The notes under the pieces were generated by a model. The model did not search any database and was not told where the DNA came from. It worked only from the letters and a program-made list of their open reading frames with translations. From positions 1 through 64,000 of the forward strand of contig NZ_AUEC01000029.1 in NCBI RefSeq assembly GCF_000425785.1: a DNA stretch of 64,000 nt, read 5' to 3'. The stretch is from Pseudomonas taiwanensis DSM 21245 (lineage in GTDB: Bacteria; Pseudomonadota; Gammaproteobacteria; Pseudomonadales; Pseudomonadaceae). The translations under genes were made by a program, and so were the position numbers. The first letter of the stretch is position 1; each line of letters opens with the position of its first letter. Positions 56,630 through 64,000 of the stretch are shown here, in pieces.

Positions 56630-57187
56630 TCAGGGCTTAGTGGGCCCGAGCAACTGTTCCTTGAACGGAAGATCAGCCGGTGCGCTGATCACACCACTGG
56701 ACATCCACTGACCGGTGAAACCCATGATCAGGTTTTTCGACCAGTCAGCGACCAATAGAAACTGTGGTATCAGGCGTGATTCCTGCCACCAGCTATCTTG
56801 TTGAACCGGCCCCAGGCTGAGCAGCCCGATGGCCACCACCACCAGCAAGGCCCCGCGCGCGGCGCCGAACGCCATGCCGAGGAAACGATCGGTGCCGGAC
56901 AACCCGGTCACGCGGATCAGCTCGCCAATGAGGAAGTTGATCATGGCCCCCACCAGCAAGGTGGCGACGAACAGAATGGCGCAGCCTGCAATCGTGCGCA
57001 TCGAGGGGGTCTGGATATAACTCTCAAGATACACCGAGAGCGACCCACCGAACATCCAGGCGACCGCCCCGGCAATGATCCAGATGAGCAGGGACAAGGC
57101 TTCCTTGACGAAGCCGCGCTTGAGACTGATCAGTGAGGAAATGGCGATGATCGCAATGATCGCCCAATCAACCCAGGTAAATGCCAC
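56630..57187 (-). CDS. cvpA: CvpA family membrane protein
   Basis: A 185-residue inner-membrane protein with four predicted spans, matching CvpA (colicin V production). The start codon is GTG (MAFTWVDWAIIAIIA). It is adjacent to purF with a 42-bp gap, the conserved cvpA-purF arrangement. CvpA is needed for colicin V production in E. coli and has envelope-stress roles; the mechanism is unknown. Confidence 0.92.
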   Translation of the reverse strand: MAFTWVDWAIIAIIAISSLISLKRGFVKEALSLLIWIIAGAVAWMFGGSLSVYLESYIQTPSMRTIAGCAILFVATLLVGAMINFLIGELIRVTGLSGTDRFLGMAFGAARGALLVVVAIGLLSLGPVQQDSWWQESRLIPQFLLVADWSKNLIMGFTGQWMSSGVISAPADLPFKEQLLGPTKP

Positions 57188-57278
57188 GGTGCTGCCTGCA
57201 GACGTTTGAGGCGGCGCATTTTACCAGAGCGGCGGGCTTGGGGTAAGCGGAATGTCAGGGTGATTCGCGATGCACTCA

Positions 57279-57312
57279 TTGCCGGCGATGGGCTGCAAGG
57301 CAGCCCCGGCAA
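57279..57312. repeat. REP-like hairpin upstream of cvpA
   Basis: TTGCCG and CGGCAA flank GGGCTGC/GCAGCCC with a three-base loop. This third palindrome type lies between the SPOR gene 3' end and the cvpA start and probably separates the two units. Confidence 0.65.
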
Positions 57313-57314
57313 AA

Positions 57315-57986
57315 TCAGCTGCGCTCCGGCTGGAAGCGCACCACAAAGCCTTTGAGGTTCTGCTGCCGATTGATCGTGTCACGCAGGCGCTCGGCCTCCG
57401 CACGCTCGATCATTGGCCCGACATACACCCGGTTCATGCCACCGGCCGAACGTATGTAGGCGTTGTAGCCCTGACTGCGCAGGGTTTTCTGCAAACTCTC
57501 GGCACCGGCGCGGTTGGACAGGCTGGCCAATTGGATCGACCAGCTCACCGGCAGGCCATTAACGTCGATCTTCGAGGGTGCCGAAGCGGCTGGTGCCGGG
57601 GCGGGAGAAGCCGCCGGTCGGGTTTCAGCCTTGGCAACCGGTGCAGCCGCAGGCGCCGGCACTGGCGTCTGTGCCTTGGTCTGGGCCTGGGTCTGCGGCG
57701 AAGGCGTGATCGGCTGGCTTGGGGTGGTGACCGGCGCAGTGGACTCATTGACCACCACCGGCGCTGGCTGAGGCTCTTCCGGCACAGGTTGCGGCTCCGG
57801 CACGGCAACCGGCTCGACCTGCACTTGCGGCAAGGTCGGCATGGCCGGCGCCTGCGGAGCCTCAACCTGGACCTGGCGCATTTCATCCTCGCGGGTGAAC
57901 AGCATCGGCAGGAAGATCACTGCCAATGCCACCAACACCAGCGCACCGACCATACGCTGTTTCATCCCTTTATCCAGCACAGCCAT
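57315..57986 (-). CDS. SPOR-domain protein, DedD-like
   Basis: A 223-residue protein with one N-terminal span (RMVGALVLVALAVIFLPMLF), a Pro/Gln/Ala-rich periplasmic linker and a C-terminal SPOR domain from about residue 145 (SWSIQLASLSNRAGAESLQ to RDTINRQQNLKGFVVRF). SPOR domains bind denuded peptidoglycan at the division septum. The start is 4 bp after the folC stop, matching the folC-dedD-cvpA-purF order of gamma-proteobacteria. Confidence 0.88.
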   Translation of the reverse strand: MAVLDKGMKQRMVGALVLVALAVIFLPMLFTREDEMRQVQVEAPQAPAMPTLPQVQVEPVAVPEPQPVPEEPQPAPVVVNESTAPVTTPSQPITPSPQTQAQTKAQTPVPAPAAAPVAKAETRPAASPAPAPAASAPSKIDVNGLPVSWSIQLASLSNRAGAESLQKTLRSQGYNAYIRSAGGMNRVYVGPMIERAEAERLRDTINRQQNLKGFVVRFQPERS

Positions 57987-57990
57987 CTAA

Positions 57991-59277
57991 TCAAGCCTCC
58001 GGGGCCTGCCGCTCCAGCCATTCCAGGGCCTCGGCGACACAGAAAAACGAACCGAACAGCAGAATCTGGTCATTCGACGTCACGTGCGCGCACTGCCCTT
58101 CCAGGGCATCGGCAACACTGGCGTAAGACTTCACCGTCGCGCCGAGGTTCGTCAAGGCTGCGAGCAACTCGGCGGCCGGACGACTGCGCGGGGTCGCCAG
58201 CGGCGTCACCGCCCAGTCATCGACCAAGCCCTGCAACGGCGCGACAACACCCGGCAGGTCCTTGTCGGCAAGCAGGCCAAACACCGCCAGACGACGTCCT
58301 TGCGGCGGGCGAGCCGCCAGACGTTGCGCCAGGTACTCGGCAGCGTGAGGGTTGTGCCCGACGTCCAGCAGCAACTCGACGCGCTTACCCTTCCAGATCA
58401 GCGAACGACGATCGAGACGCCCGGTGATGCGGGTGTCGAGCAACGCCTGGCGAAGCTGCCCGGCATCCCATGGCAACCCCATCAGCAGGTAAGCCTGCAA
58501 GGCCAAGGCGGCGTTTTCCATCGGCAAATCGAGCAATGGCAGATTGCGCAGCTCTACCTGTGCCCCATCGGCGGTGGTACCCCGCCAATGCCAGGCGTCA
58601 TCGGCGCTGGCCAGGTCGAAGTCGCGGCCACGCAGGAACATCGGCGCCGCCAGCTCGACGGCCTTGTCCAACAGCGGTTGCGGCGGGTCCAGATCACCAC
58701 ACAGCGCCGGTTTGCCAGCGCGGAAGATACCGGCCTTCTCAAACGCCACCTTTTCGCGGGTATCGCCCAGGTAGTCGACATGATCCACGCCGATGCTGGT
58801 CACCAACGCCAGATCGGCATCGACCACGTTCACGGTGTCCAGACGGCCACCGAGCCCCACTTCAAGCACGACGGCATCCAGTGCCGAGCGCTGGAACAAC
58901 CAGAACGCGGCCAGGGTACCCATCTCGAAATAGGTCAGGGAAATCTCGCCCCGCGCCGCCTCGACAGCGGCGAAGGCGTCGCACAGCTGCTCATCGCTGG
59001 CCTCATGGCCGTCGATCAGCACCCGTTCGTTGTAGCGCAGTAGGTGTGGCGAACTGTACACGCCCACCTTCAGCCCCTGGGCACGCAGCATCGACGCCAC
59101 GAAGGCGCAGGTCGAGCCCTTGCCATTGGTGCCAGTCACGGTCACCACGCGTGGCGCCAGCTTGCCCAGCGCCAGCCGGGCAAGCACCTTCTGCGAACGC
59201 TCCAGCCCCATGTCGATGGCCGTAGGGTGCAACTGTTCGAGGTAGGCGAGCCACTCGCCCAGGTTGCGCTCTGTCAT
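57991..59277 (-). CDS. folC: dihydrofolate/folylpolyglutamate synthase
   Basis: About 428 residues. The start ATG at 59277 overlaps the accD stop as TGATG; a GTG one codon earlier is possible. The ATP loop TGTNGKGSTCAF, SSPHLLRYNERVLID and the second-domain LLDVGHNPHAAEYLA are clear. The enzyme joins glutamate to dihydropteroate and folates in the cytoplasm. Confidence 0.96.
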   Translation of the reverse strand: MTERNLGEWLAYLEQLHPTAIDMGLERSQKVLARLALGKLAPRVVTVTGTNGKGSTCAFVASMLRAQGLKVGVYSSPHLLRYNERVLIDGHEASDEQLCDAFAAVEAARGEISLTYFEMGTLAAFWLFQRSALDAVVLEVGLGGRLDTVNVVDADLALVTSIGVDHVDYLGDTREKVAFEKAGIFRAGKPALCGDLDPPQPLLDKAVELAAPMFLRGRDFDLASADDAWHWRGTTADGAQVELRNLPLLDLPMENAALALQAYLLMGLPWDAGQLRQALLDTRITGRLDRRSLIWKGKRVELLLDVGHNPHAAEYLAQRLAARPPQGRRLAVFGLLADKDLPGVVAPLQGLVDDWAVTPLATPRSRPAAELLAALTNLGATVKSYASVADALEGQCAHVTSNDQILLFGSFFCVAEALEWLERQAPEA

Positions 59278-60170
59278 CACGCGACCGCAGCCGCCTCACG
59301 CGCCTGTGCTGGCGTTTCCTGGCCGGTCATCTGCGCCAGCAGACGAGCCAGGCGCGGACGCAGCTCGCCACGAGGGATGATCAGGTCGATAGCGCCGTGC
59401 TCCAGGAGGAACTCGCTGCGCTGGAAGCCTTCCGGCAGTTTTTCGCGCACGGTCTGCTCGATGACGCGCGGACCGGCGAAGCCGATCAGTGCCTTCGGCT
59501 CACCAACGATGACATCGCCGAGCATTGCCAGGCTGGCGGAAACACCCCCGTAGACCGGGTCGGTCAACACGGAAATGAACGGAATGCCTTCTTCACGCAA
59601 GCGCGCCAGCACAGCCGAGGTCTTGGCCATCTGCATCAGCGAGATCAGTGCCTCTTGCATGCGTGCACCGCCGGAGGCCGAGAAGCAGACCATCGGGCAA
59701 CGGTTTTCCAGGGCGTAGTTGGCCGCACGGACGAAACGCTCGCCGACGATGGCGCCCATCGAGCCACCCATGAAGGAGAATTCGAAGGCGCTGACCACGA
59801 TCGGCATGCCCATCAGGGTGCCGCTCATGGAAATCAGCGCATCCTTCTCGCCAGTCTGCTTCTGCGCGCCCGCCAGGCGGTCCTTGTACTTCTTGCCATC
59901 ACGGAACTTCAGGCGGTCGACCGGCTCCAGCTCGGCACCCAGTTCTGCGCGACCTTCCGGATCGAGGAAGATGTCGATGCGGGCGCGAGCGCCGATGCGC
60001 ATGTGGTGGTTGCACTTGGGGCAGACATCCAAGGTCTTTTCCAGCTCCGGACGATACAGCACGGCCTCGCAAGCCGGGCACTTGTGCCACAGGCCTTCAG
60101 GCACCGAGCTCTTCTTCACCTCGGAACGCATGATCGAAGGGATCAGTTTGTCGACTAACCAGTTGCTCAT
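59277..60170 (-). CDS. accD: acetyl-CoA carboxylase carboxyltransferase subunit beta
   Basis: A 297-residue beta subunit. The start [14 protein letters not shown] (60170) has GGAG nine bases upstream; the 13 extra codons upstream are unlikely. The N-terminal zinc ribbon is CPAC and CPKC separated by about 15 residues, and the crotonase fold with GGARMQEAL follows. It transfers CO2 from biotin to acetyl-CoA with AccA, starting fatty acid synthesis. Confidence 0.97.
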   Translation of the reverse strand: MSNWLVDKLIPSIMRSEVKKSSVPEGLWHKCPACEAVLYRPELEKTLDVCPKCNHHMRIGARARIDIFLDPEGRAELGAELEPVDRLKFRDGKKYKDRLAGAQKQTGEKDALISMSGTLMGMPIVVSAFEFSFMGGSMGAIVGERFVRAANYALENRCPMVCFSASGGARMQEALISLMQMAKTSAVLARLREEGIPFISVLTDPVYGGVSASLAMLGDVIVGEPKALIGFAGPRVIEQTVREKLPEGFQRSEFLLEHGAIDLIIPRGELRPRLARLLAQMTGQETPAQAREAAAVA

Positions 60171-60390
60171 GCTTTCTTTCTCCAGTATCGGCGGGCAATG
60201 ACCGGCCAAGCCGGCCTTGCCTTGCCCTTGAGCTCACATTCTTCTATGAAACGATGACGGACCGGTCGCAGGCCTGGCTGCGCACCGCTCCACCTTCAAT
60301 TTGTCATTCGACCGCGGATGTTCCGGCGGTCGCCCCGCAGGGCTGCGATAGCTATGGACGATGGCGCTCGGCCTGCCGTCACATCCACCT
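60171..60390. other. accD upstream region, no gene seen
   Basis: This 220-bp gap between trpF and accD holds short GC-rich inverted repeats (for example GACCGGCCAAGCCGGCC near 60210) and no supported ORF. An accD promoter probably lies here; no clean -10/-35 pair is visible. Confidence 0.4.
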
Positions 60391-61011
60391 TCATGCCTGC
60401 TTGACCGCGCGCATGAAGGCTTCGATTTTCGCGGCATCCTTGATGCCTTTGGCCTGCTCTACCCCACCGCTGACATCCACCCCATAAGGCCGTACCTGGG
60501 CGATGGCCTGGCCGACGTTTTCCGCCGACAGACCGCCTGCCAGGATGATCGGTTTGCTGAGCCGGGCCGGCACCAGCGACCAGTCGAAGGCCTCGCCGGT
60601 ACCACCAGGGACGCCGGCCACGTAGGTGTCCAGCAAGATGCCGCGCGCCCCTGCGTAAAGCTGGCAGGCCGCCTCGAGATCATCCCCCGGGCGCACGCGC
60701 AGGGCCTTGATCCAGGGGCGATGGTAACCCTCGCAGTCGGCAGGTGTTTCATCGCCGTGGAACTGTAGCAGGTCCAGCGGCACCACCTCGAGAATCTCGT
60801 TCAGCTCGCAGCGCGAAACATTGACGAACAACCCGACCGTGGTCACGAAGGGTGGCAGTTCGGCAATGATGGCGCGCGCCTGGCGCACATCCACGGCACG
60901 CGGGCTCTTGGCATAGAAGACGAAGCCAATGGCATCGGCGCCAGCCTCGGCGGCCGCGAGTGCGTCTTCAATGCGGGTAATGCCGCATATCTTGCTGCGA
61001 ACGTTGCTCAT
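60391..61011 (-). CDS. trpF: phosphoribosylanthranilate isomerase
   Basis: A 206-residue TIM barrel of the tryptophan pathway. The catalytic Cys is in KICGITR near the start and the catalytic Asp in [26 protein letters not shown] binds the substrate phosphate. It lies between truA and accD, the usual pseudomonad order, away from the other trp genes. Confidence 0.96.
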   Translation of the reverse strand: MSNVRSKICGITRIEDALAAAEAGADAIGFVFYAKSPRAVDVRQARAIIAELPPFVTTVGLFVNVSRCELNEILEVVPLDLLQFHGDETPADCEGYHRPWIKALRVRPGDDLEAACQLYAGARGILLDTYVAGVPGGTGEAFDWSLVPARLSKPIILAGGLSAENVGQAIAQVRPYGVDVSGGVEQAKGIKDAAKIEAFMRAVKQA

Positions 61012-61071
61012 GGACTGCGAACCCTGAGTGATCGGTTAAAGGCCAGATGGTAGCAAATGACTTTTCACCCG

Positions 61072-61926
61072 TCAGTCTGCCAAGGCCTCGTAGCCGGTCA
61101 AAAAGTGTGGACCGATGTAACGTTGCGGCAACGGGAACGCCTCCGGGTACTCGACCTGTACCAGATACAGCCCATAAGGGTGCGCCGTGACACCACCTTC
61201 GCGTCGATTGCGCCCCTCCAGCACCTCCCGCGCCCAGCTCACTGGCCGCTCGCCAGCGCCGATGGTCATCAGCACGCCAGCGATGTTACGCACCATGTGA
61301 TGCAGGAATGCCGTGGCGCGCACATCCAGCACGATCATCTGCCCATGGCGGGTCACCCGCAGATGATGGATGTGCTTGATGGGCGACTTGGCCTGGCACT
61401 GGCTGGCACGGAAGGCGCTGAAGTCGTGGGTGCCCAGCAGGCACTGGGCGGCCTCGGCCATGCGCTGCACATCCAGCGGGCGGTGGTTCCAGGTCACTTC
61501 CTCCGCCAGGTGCGCGGGGCGAATCGGGTCGTTGTAGATGACGTAGCGATAACGCCGGGCAGTGGCCTTGAAACGGGCATGGAAGTCCGCCGGCATTGGC
61601 CGTGCCCAGACCACGCTGATGTCATGGGGCAGGTTGAAGTTGGTGCCCAAGGTCCAGGCCCGCTCATCGCGCACGGCGCGGGTGTCGAAGTGAACGACCT
61701 GGCCGCAACCATGAACACCGGCGTCGGTACGCCCGGCGCAGACCACTGTGATCGGCTCGTCGGCGACCTTCGACAGTGCCTGTTCCAGCGCCTGCTGAAC
61801 ACTGGGCACGCCGCTGGCCTGACGCTGCCAGCCACGGTAACGCGAGCCCTTGTATTCCACCCCCAGGGCAATGCGGGTGAAGCCTTCGGCGGCCGATTCG
61901 GAGGCGGCGGTATCGATGATGTCCAA
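61072..61926 (-). CDS. truA: tRNA pseudouridine synthase A
   Basis: A 284-residue TruA that makes pseudouridine at positions 38-40 of tRNA anticodon stems. The catalytic Asp is in AGRTDAGVHG; GSRYRGWQRQ and VRNIAGVLM also match. The only start that keeps the N-terminus is TTG at 61926, with CAGG upstream; no in-frame ATG lies between it and the previous stop. A TATAAT hexamer on the minus strand lies about 36 bp upstream. Confidence 0.94.
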   Translation of the reverse strand: MDIIDTAASESAAEGFTRIALGVEYKGSRYRGWQRQASGVPSVQQALEQALSKVADEPITVVCAGRTDAGVHGCGQVVHFDTRAVRDERAWTLGTNFNLPHDISVVWARPMPADFHARFKATARRYRYVIYNDPIRPAHLAEEVTWNHRPLDVQRMAEAAQCLLGTHDFSAFRASQCQAKSPIKHIHHLRVTRHGQMIVLDVRATAFLHHMVRNIAGVLMTIGAGERPVSWAREVLEGRNRREGGVTAHPYGLYLVQVEYPEAFPLPQRYIGPHFLTGYEALAD

Positions 61927-61961
61927 GAACCTGAAACCTGTGGGTAGTACGATTGGCGGGG

Positions 61962-61967
61962 ATTATA
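61962..61967 (-). promoter_or_regulatory. truA -10 hexamer
   Basis: A perfect TATAAT on the minus strand about 36 bp before the truA TTG start. The -35 would fall within the neighbouring terminator stem and is not obvious. Confidence 0.45.
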
Positions 61968-61971
61968 ACGA

Positions 61972-61999
61972 CAACGGCAGCCGTGTTGGGCTGCCGTTG
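61972..61999 (-). terminator. fimV terminator hairpin
   Basis: CAACGGCAGCC and GGCTGCCGTTG form a perfect 11-bp stem with a six-base loop between the fimV stop and truA. Only a weak T-rich tail follows on the minus strand. Confidence 0.7.
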
Positions 62000-62077
62000 T
62001 GGGTTCACAGGAAGATGTTGCCTGGACCGTCCCTATCGCCTGCGAGCCGGGGCCTGAAGGAGCCTGCGCATGCGGAG

Positions 62078-64000
62078 TCACACCAGCCGGGACAGCATCT
62101 CCTCGGCTTCCTGACGCTGGGTATCGTCGCCATCCTTGACCACTTCGTCGAGGATGTCGCGGGCTCCCTGGTGATCACCCATGTCGATGTAAGCGCGCGC
62201 CAGGTCGAGCTTGGTGGCCACCTCATCGGCGCCTGAGAAGAAATCGAAGTCCAGGTCATCCAGTGGCGCAGGCTCCGCCGCTGCATCTTCGGCCGTGAAG
62301 TGCGGCTCGAGCGAGGGCGACTCCAGGTTCTGCGACAACTTGTCCAACTCTGCGTTGACGTCATCGAGCTCCGAGGCAAAGCGCTTTGCCGCCGGCGAGT
62401 CGTCGTTCAGCGACAGCGACAGGTCGAAGTCTTCAGGCAGCTCCAGCTCGGAGATCGGGTCGAACTCCGGCATGGCGTCGAACGCGGCGAGTTCTGCCGC
62501 GACATCCACGGGCGTTTCCTCGGCAGCCGGGACAGCCGGCTCGCCGACATCCAGGTCGAAATCGGCCAGATCGTCGACACTTTGCGGCTCGGCCGATGCC
62601 TGGGCCTGGGCCAGCAGCGCTTCGAAATCATCATCGGCATCGGTCTCGGCAGGCTGCGAAGCCACTTCCTGGACAACGTCGGCAGTGATCTCAGGCTCAG
62701 CTTCGACCACCGGATCGAGCAAGGAGGCTTCGTCGAGCATGGGTGGCTCGAGCGGATCCTCCAGCGGCAGGTCATCGCTCAGACTCAAATCGAAGTCACC
62801 GTCCGGATCCGGGATAGCCTGGGCCGGCTCTTGCGCGACGACTTCGACTTCAGGCTCTACCTGCGCTTGAGGCTCAGGTTCAGGCTCGACTGGAGACGCT
62901 TCGGCATCGGCAACAGGCTGCGACGCTTCTTCGACGACGCTGGAGGTCTCTGGCGAGTCTTGCAGCAGGTCCTGCACGTACTGCTCGTCAAGTTCGGCGG
63001 CCAGGGCGGCGGCCCCCAGCCCGGCAGCCATGCCCAGCATCGCCGGGTAGCGCTCCTTGAGAGCACCGACCTGAGCGGTGTTGGCCTCGTTAGCCTGCAG
63101 CTTGTGCTCCTGCTCGACGAATGCGCTGTGGTCGCCCTGACGTGCGTACACTTCCATCAGCTTCAGACGCAGATCGTCGTGTGCAGGCTCGGCAGCGATC
63201 GCGGCTTCCAGCAGGTCGGCGGCGCGGTTCAAGCGCCCCAGGCCAATGCACTGCTCGACTTCTGCCAGCAGGCTGGCATGCGGGTTCTGCTGGGCCTCGA
63301 CTACGACGGCAGCGGCTGGTTTTTCCGCAGCGGCGGCGGCAGCGGCGGATGCGGCCACCACGGCAGGCGCCAGCGTCACGCTGGGCGCCGAGACTTCCAG
63401 CTCATCGAAACTACTCGAAGGCAGGTCGAAGTCCTTGCCGCGCTCGCCCTCTTCGGCTAGCGCACGCGCCATGCGCAGGTGTTTCTCAGCTTCCTGCTGC
63501 GCCTTGCGCTTGCGCGCCAGAAGCAGCAGGAGCAGGAGCACTACCAGGAATGCCGAGCCTGCGATCAACCCCAGCAGCAGTGGGTTACCCATCACATCAT
63601 CCAGCACGCCCCGCTGAGCCCCCTGCGTGAGCGCCACTTCAGGCGCTGGCTCAGGCGCGGTGTCGACCGCCGCAGGCGCTGGCGCCACCACGGGCTGGCC
63701 CGGAGTCGCTTGCGGCGTTGCCGCAGGCTGTGCCGGCGCAGGCTCGCCCGGCAGAGACGCAGCAGGGGCCGCAGCATCGGCGGCATTCTGCGCTTCGAGG
63801 CGGGCCAACTGGTCATTCTTCAGCTGAATCAGTCGCTCAAGCTTGCCCAACTGACTCTGCAGGTCAGCCATGCGGCTCTTGAGCTCTTCGTTGTCCCGAC
63901 GGCTGGTGTCCAGGCTCTCCTGGGCCACGGCCAACTTGTCGCTGATGGCCTTGGCACTGCCAGCACCGGCCTGGCTACCCGGGCTGACCAGACGCAGGTT
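62078..64000 (-). CDS. fimV: FimV-like protein, C-terminal part (runs off window)
   Basis: At least 640 residues, open to the window edge; the N-terminal LysM and upstream parts lie beyond it. Visible are a coiled-coil segment (QSQLGKLERLIQLKNDQLARLEAQ), a Pro/Ala-rich linker, one span (LLLGLIAGSAFLVVLLLLLL), a TPR-like region, a long acidic Glu/Pro/Ala stretch and the conserved C-terminal domain (DLARAYIDMGDHQGARDIL). FimV is an inner-membrane/peptidoglycan hub for polar type IV pili and twitching. The truA-fimV order fits Pseudomonas. Confidence 0.9.
   Translation of the reverse strand, partial: NLRLVSPGSQAGAGSAKAISDKLAVAQESLDTSRRDNEELKSRMADLQSQLGKLERLIQLKNDQLARLEAQNAADAAAPAASLPGEPAPAQPAATPQATPGQPVVAPAPAAVDTAPEPAPEVALTQGAQRGVLDDVMGNPLLLGLIAGSAFLVVLLLLLLLARKRKAQQEAEKHLRMARALAEEGERGKDFDLPSSSFDELEVSAPSVTLAPAVVAASAAAAAAAEKPAAAVVVEAQQNPHASLLAEVEQCIGLGRLNRAADLLEAAIAAEPAHDDLRLKLMEVYARQGDHSAFVEQEHKLQANEANTAQVGALKERYPAMLGMAAGLGAAALAAELDEQYVQDLLQDSPETSSVVEEASQPVADAEASPVEPEPEPQAQVEPEVEVVAQEPAQAIPDPDGDFDLSLSDDLPLEDPLEPPMLDEASLLDPVVEAEPEITADVVQEVASQPAETDADDDFEALLAQAQASAEPQSVDDLADFDLDVGEPAVPAAEETPVDVAAELAAFDAMPEFDPISELELPEDFDLSLSLNDDSPAAKRFASELDDVNAELDKLSQNLESPSLEPHFTAEDAAAEPAPLDDLDFDFFSGADEVATKLDLARAYIDMGDHQGARDILDEVVKDGDDTQRQEAEEMLSRLV

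Overview
The window is chromosomal DNA of a gamma-proteobacterium, most likely a Pseudomonas of the P. putida group. The evidence is high-GC codon usage, dispersed REP palindromes of the GCCGGCAAGCCGGC type, and a familiar backbone gene order (bat operon, sbcDC, pepN, nadK, fadH, nhaA, tRNA-Asp/Val cluster, metZ, purF-cvpA, folC-accD, trpF-truA-fimV). I made this assignment from remembered gene order and protein families, not from a search.

Layout. 1-535 is a non-coding leader with a probable dispersed repeat. 536-7338 is a six-gene MoxR/DUF58/DUF4381/VWA/VWA-TPR/BatD operon whose starts and stops overlap or lie within a few bases. 7508-12977 holds sbcD, sbcC and a GST-like gene. 13073-18304 has a small His-rich exported protein, a beta-propeller lactonase, a small DUF5629-like protein and a translationally coupled YCF48-like/RND pair. 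18560-25219 (minus strand) has pepN, a DUF2797 gene, a YeaC-like gene, a rhomboid protease, a PPP-type phosphatase and nadK. 25308-32202 has DUF1853, a WG-repeat lipoprotein, cytochrome b561, a PLP-dependent deaminase/desulfhydrase, a decayed gene remnant and fadH.

32448-46964 is the accessory centrepiece, a chaperone-usher fimbria locus. A chaperone and a two-domain adhesin lie on one side; the major pilin, a second chaperone and the usher lie on the other. Between them is a four-gene phosphorelay: a hybrid histidine kinase, a receiver-EAL c-di-GMP phosphodiesterase, a second hybrid kinase carrying the only Hpt domain, and a LuxR-type response regulator. The gene set recalls PvrSR/RcsCB beside cupD in P. 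aeruginosa PA14 and the Roc systems. The main new observation is an 18-bp element of form TTAAGNNNCGTCT upstream of all three apparent transcription units (adhesin unit, kinase unit, pilin unit). In each case it is followed after exactly 20 bp by a -10-like hexamer, and it fits the enterobacterial RcsAB-box pattern TAAG-N5-TC-N2-A. I infer that the LuxR-type regulator activates both its own phosphorelay operon and the fimbrial genes. The kinase transcript may be leaderless.

46965-64000 returns to the core genome: nhaA, preceded by a folded leader that resembles an nhaA-associated (Li+/Na+-type) riboswitch; a nitrilase-fold protein lacking the catalytic Cys; an AraC regulator with a 28-codon acidic ORF; a DUF2242 lipoprotein; three tRNA-Asp and one tRNA-Val behind one strong promoter; then SDR-metZ-purF-cvpA-SPOR-folC-accD-trpF-truA and the 3' part of fimV, which runs off the window edge.
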